Assembly: GCF_900105495.1 (NCBI RefSeq)
Contig: NZ_FNTF01000002.1
Span: 5,448,501-5,512,500 of the forward strand
Reading direction: 5' to 3'
Source: Pseudomonas frederiksbergensis
GTDB lineage: Bacteria > Pseudomonadota > Gammaproteobacteria > Pseudomonadales > Pseudomonadaceae
Length of the DNA stretch: 64,000 bases
Below, piece by piece: positions 23,798-34,000 of the stretch. The notes beneath the pieces are model-generated. The model was given only the letters and a program-made list of their open reading frames with translations. It ran no database searches and had not been told where the DNA came from. Made by a program: the position numbers and the translations under genes. Within the stretch, counting starts at the first letter, position 1, and each line of letters begins with the position of its first letter.

Positions 23798-25510
23798 GTG
23801 TTCGCCAACCTGTTGATCATCCTCGCTTCCTCCCTGGTGGTGATTGCGCTGTTCCAGCGCCTGCGATTGCCACCCGTGCTGGGCTACCTGTGCGTGGGCC
23901 TGATGATTGGGCCAACCGCATTCAACTGGGTAAATGACAGCGAAGAGCTGCCGGATCTCGCCGAGTTCGGCGTAGTGTTTCTGCTGTTTTCCCTGGGGCT
24001 GGAGTTTTCCCTGTCGAAAATCCTCGTGTTGCGCCGAGTGGTATTCGGGCTTGGCAGTCTGCAGGTGCTGTGCTCCGGGATGCTGCTAGGGGGGTTGCTG
24101 ATGCTGCTCGGCATGCCGATCACGCCTGCGCTGTTACTCGGCGCCGGCCTGTCGCTGTCTTCCACTGCCATAGTCAGTAAAGAACTGAGCAGTCTCGGCG
24201 AGATCTTCAGCAGCCACGGCCAGAATGCCATCGCCGTGTTGTTGTTCCAGGACGTCGTGGCGGTATTGCTGCTGACCCTGGTGCCGGTGTTCTCTGGCAG
24301 CAGTGACCAGGCCTGGTATTGGGCGCTGCCACTGACGCTGGGTAAAACCGTCGTACTGTTCGTGGGCCTGCTGCTGGTCAGTCGCTGGTTGCTGCCGCGG
24401 CTGTTCCATGAAGTGGCAGCTGCCCGCTCCCCGGAACTGTTCGTACTACTGGCGCTAGTCATTGTTCTGCTGACGGCGTGGCTGACGCACCTGCTCGGTC
24501 TCTCCCCTGCCCTGGGTGCATTTCTCGCCGGCATGCTGCTGGGAGAAAGCCATTACCGGCACCAGATCGAGGCCGACATCCGCCCGTTCCGCGACATCCT
24601 GCTCGGGCTGTTCTTCGTCAGTATCGGCATGCTGATCGACTTGCAGTTGTTCGCCAGCCACGGCCTGCTGATCCTCGGCCTGACCCTCGGGCTGTTGCTG
24701 CTCAAGGGCAGCGTCGTTGCGCTGCTGGTCAAATGGCGTGGCAGCGATGGCGAAACCGCCTGGCGCAGCGGCCTGGCATTGGCCCAGGGCGGCGAGTTCT
24801 GCTTTGCGCTGATGGCACAGATGCAGCAAAACAAATTGATGCCCGCGGATTTTGGTGGCCTGCTGCTGGCGGCGACCTTTTGTTCGATGCTCGTCACGCC
24901 GTTGTTGCTGCGCGCCGCCCCCCACATCGCCACACGCCTGCACCGCAAACCCAACGAAGAAGCAAAACTTGAAGAAATCAACGCGCTCAATGCCGGGTTA
25001 CACAACCATGTCGTTATATGTGGCTACGGTCGTGTAGGTCAGTCAATCGGCCGCGCGCTACGCAACGCGCAACAACCCTACATCGCACTGGATACTGATC
25101 CGGTGCGTGTCCACGAAGCCGCCATGGATGAGACCTGCGTGCATTATGGCGACTCAAGTCGCGGTGAACTCCTGGTTGCGATAGGGCTGTCGCGCGCCAG
25201 GCTGCTGGTGATCGCCGTGGATCAGACCGACATTGCGTTGTTGATTCTCAAGGAAGCGCGGCAACTCAATGCGAGCGTGCCGATTCTGGTGCGCACACGC
25301 GACGACAGCCAACTGGCCGAGCTGAAGGCAGCCGGCGCCAGCGAAGTCGTGCCCGAACTGCTGGAGTCGAGCCTAATGCTCGCCTCCCACGCGCTGATCA
25401 TGCTGGGATTACCCGCACATCAGGTACAGGAGCGGGCCGACCAGATACGGCACGACCGCTATCGCCTGCTGCACGGTTTCTATCCGGGTACTGATGACGA
25501 AGAAACCTAG
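23798..25510 (+). CDS. CPA2 monovalent cation:H+ antiporter, KefB-like
   Basis: A 570-residue inner-membrane antiporter. Residues 1-390 contain about 12 hydrophobic helices with the family block LPPVLGYLCVGLMIGP and SLSSTAIVSKELS; residues about 405-540 form a TrkA-N (RCK) domain with HVVICGYGRVGQSIG. It exchanges K+ or Na+ for protons, gated by nucleotide or glutathione adducts in KefB/KefC. GTG 23798 follows CCGGAG and begins directly at the first helix; ATG 23738 would add a charged 20-residue leader. Its stop overlaps the convergent amt stop at a CTAG. Confidence 0.9.
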   Translation: MFANLLIILASSLVVIALFQRLRLPPVLGYLCVGLMIGPTAFNWVNDSEELPDLAEFGVVFLLFSLGLEFSLSKILVLRRVVFGLGSLQVLCSGMLLGGLLMLLGMPITPALLLGAGLSLSSTAIVSKELSSLGEIFSSHGQNAIAVLLFQDVVAVLLLTLVPVFSGSSDQAWYWALPLTLGKTVVLFVGLLLVSRWLLPRLFHEVAAARSPELFVLLALVIVLLTAWLTHLLGLSPALGAFLAGMLLGESHYRHQIEADIRPFRDILLGLFFVSIGMLIDLQLFASHGLLILGLTLGLLLLKGSVVALLVKWRGSDGETAWRSGLALAQGGEFCFALMAQMQQNKLMPADFGGLLLAATFCSMLVTPLLLRAAPHIATRLHRKPNEEAKLEEINALNAGLHNHVVICGYGRVGQSIGRALRNAQQPYIALDTDPVRVHEAAMDETCVHYGDSSRGELLVAIGLSRARLLVIAVDQTDIALLILKEARQLNASVPILVRTRDDSQLAELKAAGASEVVPELLESSLMLASHALIMLGLPAHQVQERADQIRHDRYRLLHGFYPGTDDEET

Positions 25511-26715
25511 TCCTGGCTCACAGCGCCAATCTTATGCACCGACAAGTCAGCGCCGTAATACTCTTCTTCCTGACTCAGACGCAGACCATGCAACGCCTTG
25601 ATCACGCCATACACGGTAAAGCCGCCGGCCAGCGCCACGATCACCCCCAACGCGGTGCCGATCAACTGGCTGATCAGACTCACGCCGCCCAGCCCACCCA
25701 ACGCGCTCTGGCCGAAAATGCCGCAGGCGATTCCGCCCCAGACGCCACACAAACCATGCAACGGCCAAACCCCCAGCACATCGTCGATGCGCCATTTGAC
25801 TTGAGCCGCAGTGAAGCACCAGACAAACAATGCGCCGGCGATGACGCCGGTGACCAGCGCGCCCACCGGGTGCATCAGGTCGGACCCGGCGCAAATCGCC
25901 ACCAACCCGGCCAACGGGCCGTTATGCAGAAAACCCGGGTCATTGCGCCCGATGATCAGCGCCGCCACGGTACCGCCGACCATGGCCATCAGCGAGTTCA
26001 CCGCCACCAGTCCGCTGACACCTTGCAGTGTTTGCGCGCTCATTACGTTGAAACCGAACCAGCCAACGATCAGGATCCACGACCCCAGCGCCAGAAAGGG
26101 AATGCTCGAGGGCGCGAACGCCACCAGTCGCCCTTCGCGATAACGACCATTGCGCGGCCCGAGCAACAACACCGCCGCCAGGGCCAGCCAGCCACCCATG
26201 GCATGAACCACGACCGAGCCGGCGAAATCATGGAAGCTGGCGCCAAAGCGTTCCAGCAACCAGGCTTGCAAACCAAAGTTGCCGTTCCAGATCATGCCCT
26301 CGAAAAATGGATAAATGAACGCCACGATCAGCGCCGTCGCGCACAACTGCGGGACAAACCGGGCACGTTCGGCGATGCCGCCGGAAATGATCGCGGGTAT
26401 TGCCGCCGCAAAGGTCAGCAGGAAGAAAAACTTCACCAGTCCATAGCCATGATCAGCATTGATCACAGCCGCCGGTTGCATGAAGGTCACCCCGTAGGAA
26501 ATCCAATAGCCTATAAAGAAGTAGGCCAGGGTCGAAATGGCGAAGTCGCTGAGAATCTTCGACAAGGCATTGACCTGGTTCTTTTGTCGAACCGTGCCGA
26601 CTTCAAGAAAGGCGAAACCGGCGTGCATCGCCAGAACCATGACCGCGCCGATCAGAATGAACAACGTATTGGAGCTATGAACCAGACTGTCCACAGCGCT
26701 TTGCAGATTTTCCAT
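25507..26715 (-). CDS. amtB: Ammonium transporter, Amt family
   Basis: A 402-residue protein with eleven hydrophobic helices. Conserved blocks are FAFLEVGTVRQKN, FAGSVVVHAMGG (twin-His pore residue) and VWPLHGLCGVWGGIACGIFG with the second His, plus the signature FHDFAGSVVVH. It conducts ammonium across the inner membrane. No signal peptide is seen. No glnK lies next to it, unlike the classic glnK-amtB pair, so this is probably a second Amt. The symbol is by family. Confidence 0.92.
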   Translation of the reverse strand: MENLQSAVDSLVHSSNTLFILIGAVMVLAMHAGFAFLEVGTVRQKNQVNALSKILSDFAISTLAYFFIGYWISYGVTFMQPAAVINADHGYGLVKFFFLLTFAAAIPAIISGGIAERARFVPQLCATALIVAFIYPFFEGMIWNGNFGLQAWLLERFGASFHDFAGSVVVHAMGGWLALAAVLLLGPRNGRYREGRLVAFAPSSIPFLALGSWILIVGWFGFNVMSAQTLQGVSGLVAVNSLMAMVGGTVAALIIGRNDPGFLHNGPLAGLVAICAGSDLMHPVGALVTGVIAGALFVWCFTAAQVKWRIDDVLGVWPLHGLCGVWGGIACGIFGQSALGGLGGVSLISQLIGTALGVIVALAGGFTVYGVIKALHGLRLSQEEEYYGADLSVHKIGAVSQD

Positions 26716-27021
26716 GGGGTTGGCAGACCTGAAGGCTAAAAAAGCACCAAAGCAGTTCGCGCAGACAATTCATGCACCAAGTTGCATCCTGACAGGATCA
26801 GCAGATCGATCCCGATGAGCCACTTTGGCGCACAAGGTTGCAACCTTTGCGCGAGTTTTCATTATTTGAGATAAGGTTTTGCTCGCATCCTGCCCAGCAA
26901 CAGCGCAACGGCGCAGACAGACGCACCACGACATAGCAAAAGTTGTACCAGTCATTTGTACTGAACCTTCGCGCAAGGCTCATACTCGAACGATTCAGAA
27001 GCCACTTACGGAGATCCACCC
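26716..27021. other. Divergent promoter region, amt and yqjD-like genes
   Basis: These 306 bases contain no supported gene. A 14-base perfect palindrome AAGGTTGCAACCTT lies at 26834-26847 within a longer imperfect dyad, and the related CAAGTTGCATCC lies at about 26778-26789, nearer amt. TGCACCAAGTTGCA there faintly recalls NtrC half-sites. I could not find a convincing sigma-54 promoter. Confidence 0.45.
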
Positions 27022-27336
27022 ATGGCCAGCATCAAGGCAAAGACTGCTCAAGAAATCCTGATGAATGATTTTCAGACTCTGGTCAGCGACACCGAACGGT
27101 TGCTGGAACACACGGCAACATTGGCCGGCGATCAGGCTGATGAGCTGCGCGAGCAAATCCACGACAGTCTGCTGCGTGCGCGCGAAACCTTGAAATTGAC
27201 CGAAGACTCCATGCGCGAACGCGGCAAGGCTGCTGTTACCGCCACCGAAGACTATGTCCAGGCCAACCCATGGCAATCGGTCGGGATCGCGGCCGGGGTT
27301 GGTTTCCTGATTGGCTTGCTGGCCACTCGGCGCTGA
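27022..27336 (+). CDS. YqjD/ElaB (DUF883) ribosome-associated membrane protein
   Basis: A 104-residue protein: a helical N-terminal region (about residues 8-70) and a C-terminal membrane helix with glycine spacing (VGIAAGVGFLIGLLA) ending in RR. E. coli YqjD and ElaB are tail-anchored proteins that bind ribosomes in stationary phase. It begins after TTACGGAGATCCACCC and opens a three-gene operon with a one-base gap to the next gene. Confidence 0.9.
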   Translation: MASIKAKTAQEILMNDFQTLVSDTERLLEHTATLAGDQADELREQIHDSLLRARETLKLTEDSMRERGKAAVTATEDYVQANPWQSVGIAAGVGFLIGLLATRR

Positions 27337-27337
27337 T

Positions 27338-27727
27338 ATGGCTATCGGCGAATCCGGCTCGTCCGCGACGGGCCCAAGCTCCTCACCGCGGCGCCTGGGT
27401 GCTGCGTTTCTTGGACTGCTGCACAGCCATGTCGAACTGTTCGGCATTGAATTGCAGGAACAAAAAGCCCGCACGGTAAGCCTGCTGCTGTTCGCAGGCC
27501 TGGCGCTGGTTTTTGCCTTGCTGTTGCTGGTGGGCTTGTCGACGCTGGTGTTGATCCTGTTTTGGGACACCTATCGCCTGGCGGCCATCATCGGGCTTTG
27601 TGTTTTCTATACCCTCGCGGCGATTTTCTGTGCGATGCGCTTGAGAGCGGCGATTTTCGATGAATCCTCGCCCTTCCACGGCACCCTGGAAGAATTGGCC
27701 AACGATCGGGAGCGCCTGCTGCCATGA
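27338..27727 (+). CDS. YqjE-like phage-holin-fold membrane protein
   Basis: A 129-residue protein of the Phage_holin_3_6 (YqjE) family, with two membrane helices (about residues 44-72 and 76-100) after an amphipathic ELFGIELQEQKART stretch. ATG 27338 is chosen because it follows the yqjD-like stop by one base. The family is not a true lysis holin; it partners YqjD/YqjK at the inner membrane. It overlaps the next gene by ATGA. Confidence 0.87.
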   Translation: MAIGESGSSATGPSSSPRRLGAAFLGLLHSHVELFGIELQEQKARTVSLLLFAGLALVFALLLLVGLSTLVLILFWDTYRLAAIIGLCVFYTLAAIFCAMRLRAAIFDESSPFHGTLEELANDRERLLP

Positions 27728-28065
27728 GCCTGCCTGAACTGCCTCACAACAGCTCGCGCACTGAAATGCGCAAAGCACTGATCCGCCTGCGCATGGAAAT
27801 GCATCGTCAGGAAATCCGTCACGAATCCGCGCAACTGTTGCAACCCTTGCAGCGTGTGCGCGGAATGACGCAAAACCTGCAGGACGGCTTCGGCATCAAG
27901 CACGCGCCACTCTGGGGCGTGGCAGCCGTCACCTTGCTGGGCTTCCTGACGGGCAAGGGCGCCAAGGGCGGTGGCGTCAGCAGCCTCACTCGGCTGGTTC
28001 GTCTGGGCGCCACGCTGGGTCCGTTGATCAAGCTGGTCATGCAAGGCTCTTCGCGTCACCACTAA
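27724..28065 (+). CDS. YqjK-like small membrane protein
   Basis: A 113-residue protein: a basic helical N-half (RKALIRLRMEMHRQEIRHES) followed by a short hydrophobic glycine-rich region (LWGVAAVTLLGFLTGKG) and a second weak hydrophobic stretch. Identification rests mainly on its place after yqjD- and yqjE-like genes with a four-base overlap. The function is unknown. Confidence 0.7.
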   Translation: MSLPELPHNSSRTEMRKALIRLRMEMHRQEIRHESAQLLQPLQRVRGMTQNLQDGFGIKHAPLWGVAAVTLLGFLTGKGAKGGGVSSLTRLVRLGATLGPLIKLVMQGSSRHH

Positions 28066-28096
28066 GGCCATATCTGGCCGCGTTCTTGTAACACCG

Positions 28097-28128
28097 GGAC
28101 TGAACCTCTTTATCGAGGGGTTCAGTCC
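28097..28128 (+). terminator. Hairpin after the yqj-like operon
   Basis: GGACTGAACC and GGTTCAGTCC form a perfect ten-pair stem with a 12-base loop, 31 bases beyond the operon's last stop. There is no T run. Confidence 0.55.
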
Positions 28129-28241
28129 TGCGCGCTCGCGGCAAGCCGTGCGCCTACAGATGTGTGGGTGTTTTTCGCTTGCAGGTCCGCACGCGAACCC
28201 GGAAGCTTAAGCAACCGAACACCTGACGGAGAGAACCCGCC

Positions 28242-29570
28242 TTGGATTGGCAAACCCTGCTTACTCGCGAACGCCTCGGAAAGCCTCTGCACAGCCCGGA
28301 AGAACTCGGCCGCAGCCCGTTCCACAAAGACCACGACCGGATCATTTTCTCGGGCGCGTTTCGCCGCCTCGGCCGCAAGACCCAGGTCCATCCGGTCAGC
28401 AGCAACGATCATATCCACACGCGCCTGACCCACTCGCTGGAAGTCAGCTGCGTCGGTCGTTCGCTGGGCATGCGCGTCGGCGAAACCATCCGCAGCGCCC
28501 TGCCCGACTGGTGCGAGCCCAGCGACCTGGGCATGGTGGTGCAATCGGCTTGCCTGGCCCATGACATCGGCAATCCGCCCTTCGGCCACTCCGGCGAAGA
28601 CGCGATTCGCCACTGGTTCCAGCAAGCCGCCGGCCGTGGCTGGCTGGATGCGATGAGCGAAGTCGAACGCAATGACTTCCTCAATTTCGAAGGCAATGCC
28701 CAAGGCTTCCGGGTACTCACCCAACTGGAATATCACCAGTTCGACGGCGGCACCCGGCTGACCTACGCCACGCTGGGTACTTATCTGAAGTATCCATGGA
28801 CGGCAAAACACGCAGATTCACTGGGTTACAAGAAACACAAGTTCGGCTGCTATCAGAGCGAACTTCCGCTCCTGGAACAAATCGCCCATAAACTCGGCCT
28901 GCCGCAACTCGAGGAACAACGTTGGGCGCGCCATCCGCTCGTGTATCTGATGGAAGCTGCCGATGACATCTGTTACGCGCTGATCGATCTGGAAGACGGT
29001 CTGGAAATGGAGCTGCTGGAATACGCCGAAGTCGAGTCCCTGTTGCTGGACCTTGTAGGTGACGATCTGCCGGAAACCTATCGCCAGCTGGGCCCACTGG
29101 ATTCGCGTCGACGCAAACTGGCGATCCTGCGAGGCAAAGCCATTGAACACCTGACCAATGCCGCTGCGCGGGCTTTTGTCGAGCAACAGGACGCGTTACT
29201 GGCCGGCACGCTGCCCGGTGATCTGGTGGAGCACATGCACGGGCCTGCCAAGCGTTGCGTGCTGAATGCGAAGGACATGGCGCGGAAAAAAATCTTCCAG
29301 GACAAGCGCAAGACCCTGCATGAAATCGGCGCCTACACCACGCTGGAAATCCTGCTCAACGCCTTCTGCGGCGCGGCACTGGAACAGCATAACGGTCGAA
29401 CCCCGTCCTTCAAGAGTCGCCGGGTCCTCGATCTGTTGGGAAACAATGCGCCCGATCCTCACGGTCCATTGCACGCCTCGTTTCTACGGATGATTGATTT
29501 CATCGCCGGCATGACCGACAGCTATGCCAGCGAAATGGCGCTGGAGATGACCGGTCGTTCAAGCCACTGA
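28242..29570 (+). CDS. dgt: dGTP triphosphohydrolase
   Basis: A 442-residue HD-domain dNTPase. [18 protein letters not shown] and [19 protein letters not shown] supply the metal-binding H...HD...D residues. The enzyme removes triphosphate from dGTP or other dNTPs, and the Pseudomonas form is allosteric by family precedent. It starts with TTG at 28242, after ACGGAGAG at fair spacing; no ATG lies closer that keeps the MDWQTLL N-terminus. It is a stand-alone gene. Confidence 0.93.
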   Translation: MDWQTLLTRERLGKPLHSPEELGRSPFHKDHDRIIFSGAFRRLGRKTQVHPVSSNDHIHTRLTHSLEVSCVGRSLGMRVGETIRSALPDWCEPSDLGMVVQSACLAHDIGNPPFGHSGEDAIRHWFQQAAGRGWLDAMSEVERNDFLNFEGNAQGFRVLTQLEYHQFDGGTRLTYATLGTYLKYPWTAKHADSLGYKKHKFGCYQSELPLLEQIAHKLGLPQLEEQRWARHPLVYLMEAADDICYALIDLEDGLEMELLEYAEVESLLLDLVGDDLPETYRQLGPLDSRRRKLAILRGKAIEHLTNAAARAFVEQQDALLAGTLPGDLVEHMHGPAKRCVLNAKDMARKKIFQDKRKTLHEIGAYTTLEILLNAFCGAALEQHNGRTPSFKSRRVLDLLGNNAPDPHGPLHASFLRMIDFIAGMTDSYASEMALEMTGRSSH

Positions 29571-29577
29571 TAAAACC

Positions 29578-29622
29578 GGGGGGTCAGCCATTACACCGCG
29601 TGCAATGGTTGATTTGCCCCCC
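29578..29622 (+). terminator. Hairpin after dgt
   Basis: GGGGGG-TCAGCCATT pairs with AATGGTTGA-TTTG-CCCCCC, a two-part stem starting 8 bases past the dgt stop. Without a T run it may be a 3' end-protecting structure or a weak terminator. Confidence 0.5.
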
Positions 29623-29743
29623 TCAAACCCCAAGTGCACTCAACGTTCGCCGAATCCCCCTACAACATGTGCTGAGCTAACTGATCGATTTATTCGGTAA
29701 CTTCGCGAAATAATCTCGCTTCCTTCAGTCCAACAGAAGAAGC

Positions 29744-30148
29744 GTGAATACTCCTATGTTCAAAGACGATCTGCGCATCTTGCTGGTAGAAGATCATCCC
29801 TTCCAACTCCGGGCGACTCAATACTTGCTTGAGAGTTACGGTTTCACTCAACTGACCACGACCGACAGCGCCGATGGCGCCTTGCATCAAATGCTCAAGG
29901 CAGTGCAACCGTTTGATATTCTTCTGTGCGATCAATGTCTGCCCGGTCTTTGCGGACTTGATCTGGTCGAATTTGCCAGTCAGCGGGGGATGATCAGACA
30001 GGCGATACTGTTAAGCAGCCTGACATCGGCTGAACTGGATGAACTTGAAAAAAAGGCCAACGAACACGGACTGCCATTATTGGGATACTTGATCAAACCT
30101 CTGAAACAATCCGAATTTAGAAACTTGTTGACCTTGGCATCATTCTAA
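29744..30148 (+). CDS. Receiver-only response regulator
   Basis: A 134-residue protein that is one receiver domain: acidic pair VEDH, phospho-Asp in LLCDQCLPG, Thr/Ser switch in LSSLTS and Lys in YLIKPL. No output domain follows. The start is GTG 29744 or ATG 29756. Standing just before a BvgA/EvgA-like regulator and a BvgS-like kinase, it could be a phosphate sink or a third partner of that phosphorelay. Confidence 0.87.
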   Translation: MNTPMFKDDLRILLVEDHPFQLRATQYLLESYGFTQLTTTDSADGALHQMLKAVQPFDILLCDQCLPGLCGLDLVEFASQRGMIRQAILLSSLTSAELDELEKKANEHGLPLLGYLIKPLKQSEFRNLLTLASF

Positions 30149-30275
30149 AAAAACACATACCAACCACACTAACCCCCCGCCAAAACACAATTTGAAACTT
30201 ACCTTAAACAACTCCAACACTTCGACCAACTACCAACAACTTTCACCTTTCCTCATAAGAAACCTAGTTGATACG

Positions 30276-30305
30276 TAGTCCTATTCTTCTTCAGCCGTAG
30301 GACTA
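30276..30305. promoter_or_regulatory. Inverted repeat TAGTCCTA/TAGGACTA
   Basis: TAGTCCTA (30276-30283) and its exact reverse complement TAGGACTA (30298-30305) are 14 bases apart; both are followed by TTC or TTCC. It lies about 96 bases before the BvgA-like gene in an AT-rich gap of 253 bases (30149-30401) that holds no gene. It is a candidate autoregulatory site. Confidence 0.5.
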
Positions 30306-30401
30306 TTCCTATATTGCAGCTACAGGTACGTCAGTTCATGCGTCACCTCAACTATCTGAGCTAAGGTGCGCGCTTTATTAGAGCTCGTATGGGATTTGAT
30401 T

Positions 30402-31028
30402 ATGAACTCCGTTTTTATTGTCGACGATCACCCAGTCATCCGCCTTGCCGTCAGAATGTTGCTTGAACATGAAGGTTACAAAGTCGTCGGCGAAACCGAT
30501 AATGGGGTCGACGCCATGCAGATGGTTCGCGAATGCATGCCTGACCTCGTCATACTCGACATCAGCATTCCCAAACTGGACGGGCTGGAAGTTCTCGCCC
30601 GTTTCAACGCAATGAGTACCCGCCTGAAAACATTGGTATTAACAGCACAGAGCCCAACACTTTTCGGTATTCGCTGCATGCAATCCGGCGCATCGGGATA
30701 TGTGTGCAAACAGGAAGACCTGAGTGAGCTGGTCAGTGCTATAAAAGCCGTATTGTCAGGTTACAACTACTTTCCCAGCCAGGCCTTGAATCCTGTTCGC
30801 TGTGATGATGCTCGTTTTTCCGACCTGGAATTGTTCAAGTCAGTCAATGATCGGGAACTGATGGTCTTGCAACTATTTGCCCAAGGACGCACCAACAAGG
30901 AAATTGCCAAAGGCATGTTTCTGAGCAACAAGACTGTTAGTACTTATAAAAAACGCCTCATGCAGAAACTCGAAGCCAAATCTCTGGTTGAACTCATCGA
31001 TATGGCAAAACGTAACGCGTTAGTGTGA
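30402..31028 (+). CDS. BvgA/EvgA-like response regulator
   Basis: A 208-residue regulator with a receiver (FIVDDHPVIRLAVRMLL; phospho-Asp in LVILDISIPKLDG; Lys near YVCKQED) and a LuxR-type helix-turn-helix (NDRELMVLQLFAQGRTNKEIA, NKTVSTYKKRLMQKL). ATG 30402 has GGGA upstream and starts right at the fold; an upstream codon at 30366 is less likely. Its stop is followed within 8 bases by the start of the BvgS-like kinase, the usual evgA-evgS order. Confidence 0.9.
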   Translation: MNSVFIVDDHPVIRLAVRMLLEHEGYKVVGETDNGVDAMQMVRECMPDLVILDISIPKLDGLEVLARFNAMSTRLKTLVLTAQSPTLFGIRCMQSGASGYVCKQEDLSELVSAIKAVLSGYNYFPSQALNPVRCDDARFSDLELFKSVNDRELMVLQLFAQGRTNKEIAKGMFLSNKTVSTYKKRLMQKLEAKSLVELIDMAKRNALV

Positions 31029-31036
31029 GAGACAGG

Positions 31037-34000
31037 ATGCCCAGTCGTATAAAGGATTATCTGACACTCATGGCCGCAGGTTTATGCCTGCACACCTCAG
31101 TGGCCGCTGCGCAGACCGTCAGCGAGAACTACAACCTGATGAGTCGCTCGATGGCTGGACACCAGGAAGTCCAACTGGATAAATCACAACGACAATGGAT
31201 TGAGCATAAACGGGAACTGATCCTGGGCACGTCAGCCCCGGACTACCCCCCTTTCGACCTGACCATCAGTGGTCACGACTACGAAGGCTTTACCGCCGAT
31301 TACGCAGGTATCCTTGGCAAAACAACCGGTCTGCCCATCAAGGTGCTGCGCTTTGCGTCCCGGGAGGCCGCGATCGAGGCGCTCGAAAGTGGCAAGATCG
31401 ACTTGCTGGGGACCGCCAATGGTTTCGAAGCCCGCAACGTTGACATCGTACTTTCCGCACCCTACGCCGCAGACCAGCCGGTTCTGGTGACCCGCGAAGG
31501 TGAAACCCGATCCTTGACCGATGGCCTGTCCGGGCTACGGCTGAGCATGGTGTATCACTATTTGCCGCTGGAAGAGGTCAAGGCCATGTATCCGGGGGCG
31601 ATCATCACGTCCTTTCCGTCCTACCAGAATGCGATCAATGCCGTTGCCTTCGATCAGGCTGACGTGTTTCTGGGTGACACGATTTCCACCCATTACATGA
31701 TCAACAAGGGTTATCTGAACAACATCCGCATGGCCAACTTCGGCAAACACGAAGCCCACGGTTTCAGCTTTGCCGTGCATAAGGACAACCCGCAACTGCT
31801 CGGCATCATCAACGCAATGCTGTTAGCCATCCCCACCAGCGAACGAGACAACATTGCCAAGCGCTGGAGTGCCGGCAGTGACATGCTGCTCACCGATCAG
31901 AAACTGCAACTCACCCACAAAGAGGAACGCTGGCTGGCACAAAACCCGGTAGTGCGAGTGGTGGTCAATGAGGCTTTTGCGCCGCTGACGTTTTTCGACA
32001 GTGATGGCAACTTTCGTGGGGTTACTGCGGACTTGCTGGAGCTGATCAGATTGCGCACCGGCTTGCGCTTCGATGTCCGTCGCAGCCGCAGCGATGAAGA
32101 GATGATCCAACAGATCAGCGACAACCAGGCCGACGTGATCGCCGCACTTCTTCCCAGTGCCCAACGTGAAACGACGTTGAACTTCACCCGCCCCTATTTG
32201 CAAAACTCCTTTGTCCTGCTGACTCGCAAAGCCGCCGACAGCCCGGCAAGCCTTGCGCAGTTGGAGGACAAACGCCTGGCAATCGCCCAAGGCAATCCCC
32301 TGGTGGATTACCTGCGCAGCGAGTTCCCGCGGATCAAGCTGATTGAAACCCCGGATACCTTCAGCGCCGTGGAGTTGCTGGCCGAGGGCAAGGCAGAAGG
32401 TGCGGTGAATTCACTGGTGATTGCCAACTACTTCATCTCTTCGCAGCTCTTCGAGCACACCCTTCAAATCAGTACCACCATCGGCACCCGGCAAGCTGCG
32501 TTTTCACTGGCAACAAGCCGGGACGCCAAAGAACTGAACACCATTCTCGACAAGGCGCTGCTGAGCATTGCACCGGAAGAACTGGGCATCATCAACAGCC
32601 GCTGGCGCGGCTATTCGGCGTCCTCGCAAAGTACCTGGCGCAACTATCACCGTCTGTTCTACCAAGTCGTCATCGGTGCCGGGGTGCTGCTGCTGATTTC
32701 CGTTGCCTGGAACGCTTACATGCGGCGCCAGATAAAGCAGCGCCAGGCAGCCGAGCGTGCGTTGAACGATCAACTCGAATTCATGCGATCACTGGTCAAC
32801 GGGACGCCTCATCCGATCTACGTCCGCGATCGCCAGGGACTGCTGCAAAGCTGCAACGACAGTTACCTGGAAGCCTTCTGCGCAAGACGTGAAGACGTCA
32901 TCGGCAAAAGCGTCATGCAAGCCAGCCTGAGCAATGCGTTCGAAGCCCGGGAATTTCAGGCCGATTACCAGCGCGTCGTGGCCGAGGGCAATCCGCTGAT
33001 TCTCGATCGCGCGCTGCACATCGGCGAGCGCAGACTGACGATTTACCACTGGATTCTTCCCTACCGTGATTCGAGCGGTGAAGTCCAAGGCATCATTGGC
33101 GGCTGGATCGACATCAGCGAACGGCGGCAACTGTTCGATGACCTGCGCGAGGCCAAAGAGCGCGCCGATGAAGCCAACCGTGCCAAAACCACCTTTCTGG
33201 CGACCATGAGCCATGAGATCCGCACTCCGATGAATGCGGTCATCGGCATGCTCGAACTCACGCTCAAACGCATCGATCACAAGCATCCGGATCGCCCGGC
33301 AATCGACGTGGCGTACAACTCGGCGAAAGACCTGTTGGAGCTGATCGGAGACATTCTCGACATTGCACGGATTGAATCCGGACGCCTGAGCCTGAGTCCT
33401 GAACGGGTCAATCCCAGTGAAATCGTGGCCTCGGTGGTGCGGGTCTTCGATGGACTGGCGCGTCAGAAAAATCTGCGGCTGCTACTGGAATTTCGCCCTG
33501 CCAATCCAGGGTTTGATGTCCTGCTGGACCCGATGCGCTTCAAACAGGTGCTGTCCAACCTGGTGAGCAACGCCATCAAGTTTACGGAACGCGGCCAAAT
33601 CAGGATCATCGTCGACCTGCAGCCGACCACCGAGCCTGAGCGGGTCCGGATGTTGTTGCAGGTTCATGACAGCGGCATAGGGATCAGCGAACAGGATCAG
33701 CAGCGGTTGTTCGAACCCTTTGCTCAGGCCGATCACGCCGTGCAGTCAGCCAGAGGCGGGGCGGGGCTTGGGCTGATGATCAGCCGCAGCCTGTGCGAAA
33801 TGATGGGCGGCAGCCTGCAATTGAGCAGCCAGCCGGGTGCCGGCACGCACGTCGAGGTGTCGTTGCACCTGGCAACATTGCCATTGGTACAGATGCCAGA
33901 AACTGCTGAAGCGAAAATCCGCACCACTGCGACTCCCTTGAACGTTCTGGTGGTCGACGATCACCCCGCCAATCGCTTGCTCATGTGCCAGCAACTGGAG

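Noticed and set aside
25534..26739. 401-codon + strand frame opposite amt
   Set aside because: A His/Gln/Arg-rich shadow of a membrane-protein gene; the hydrophobic helices are on the other strand.
27338..27727. Holin-like gene considered as a prophage remnant
   Set aside because: It sits in a yqjDEK-like chromosomal operon with no other phage genes nearby.
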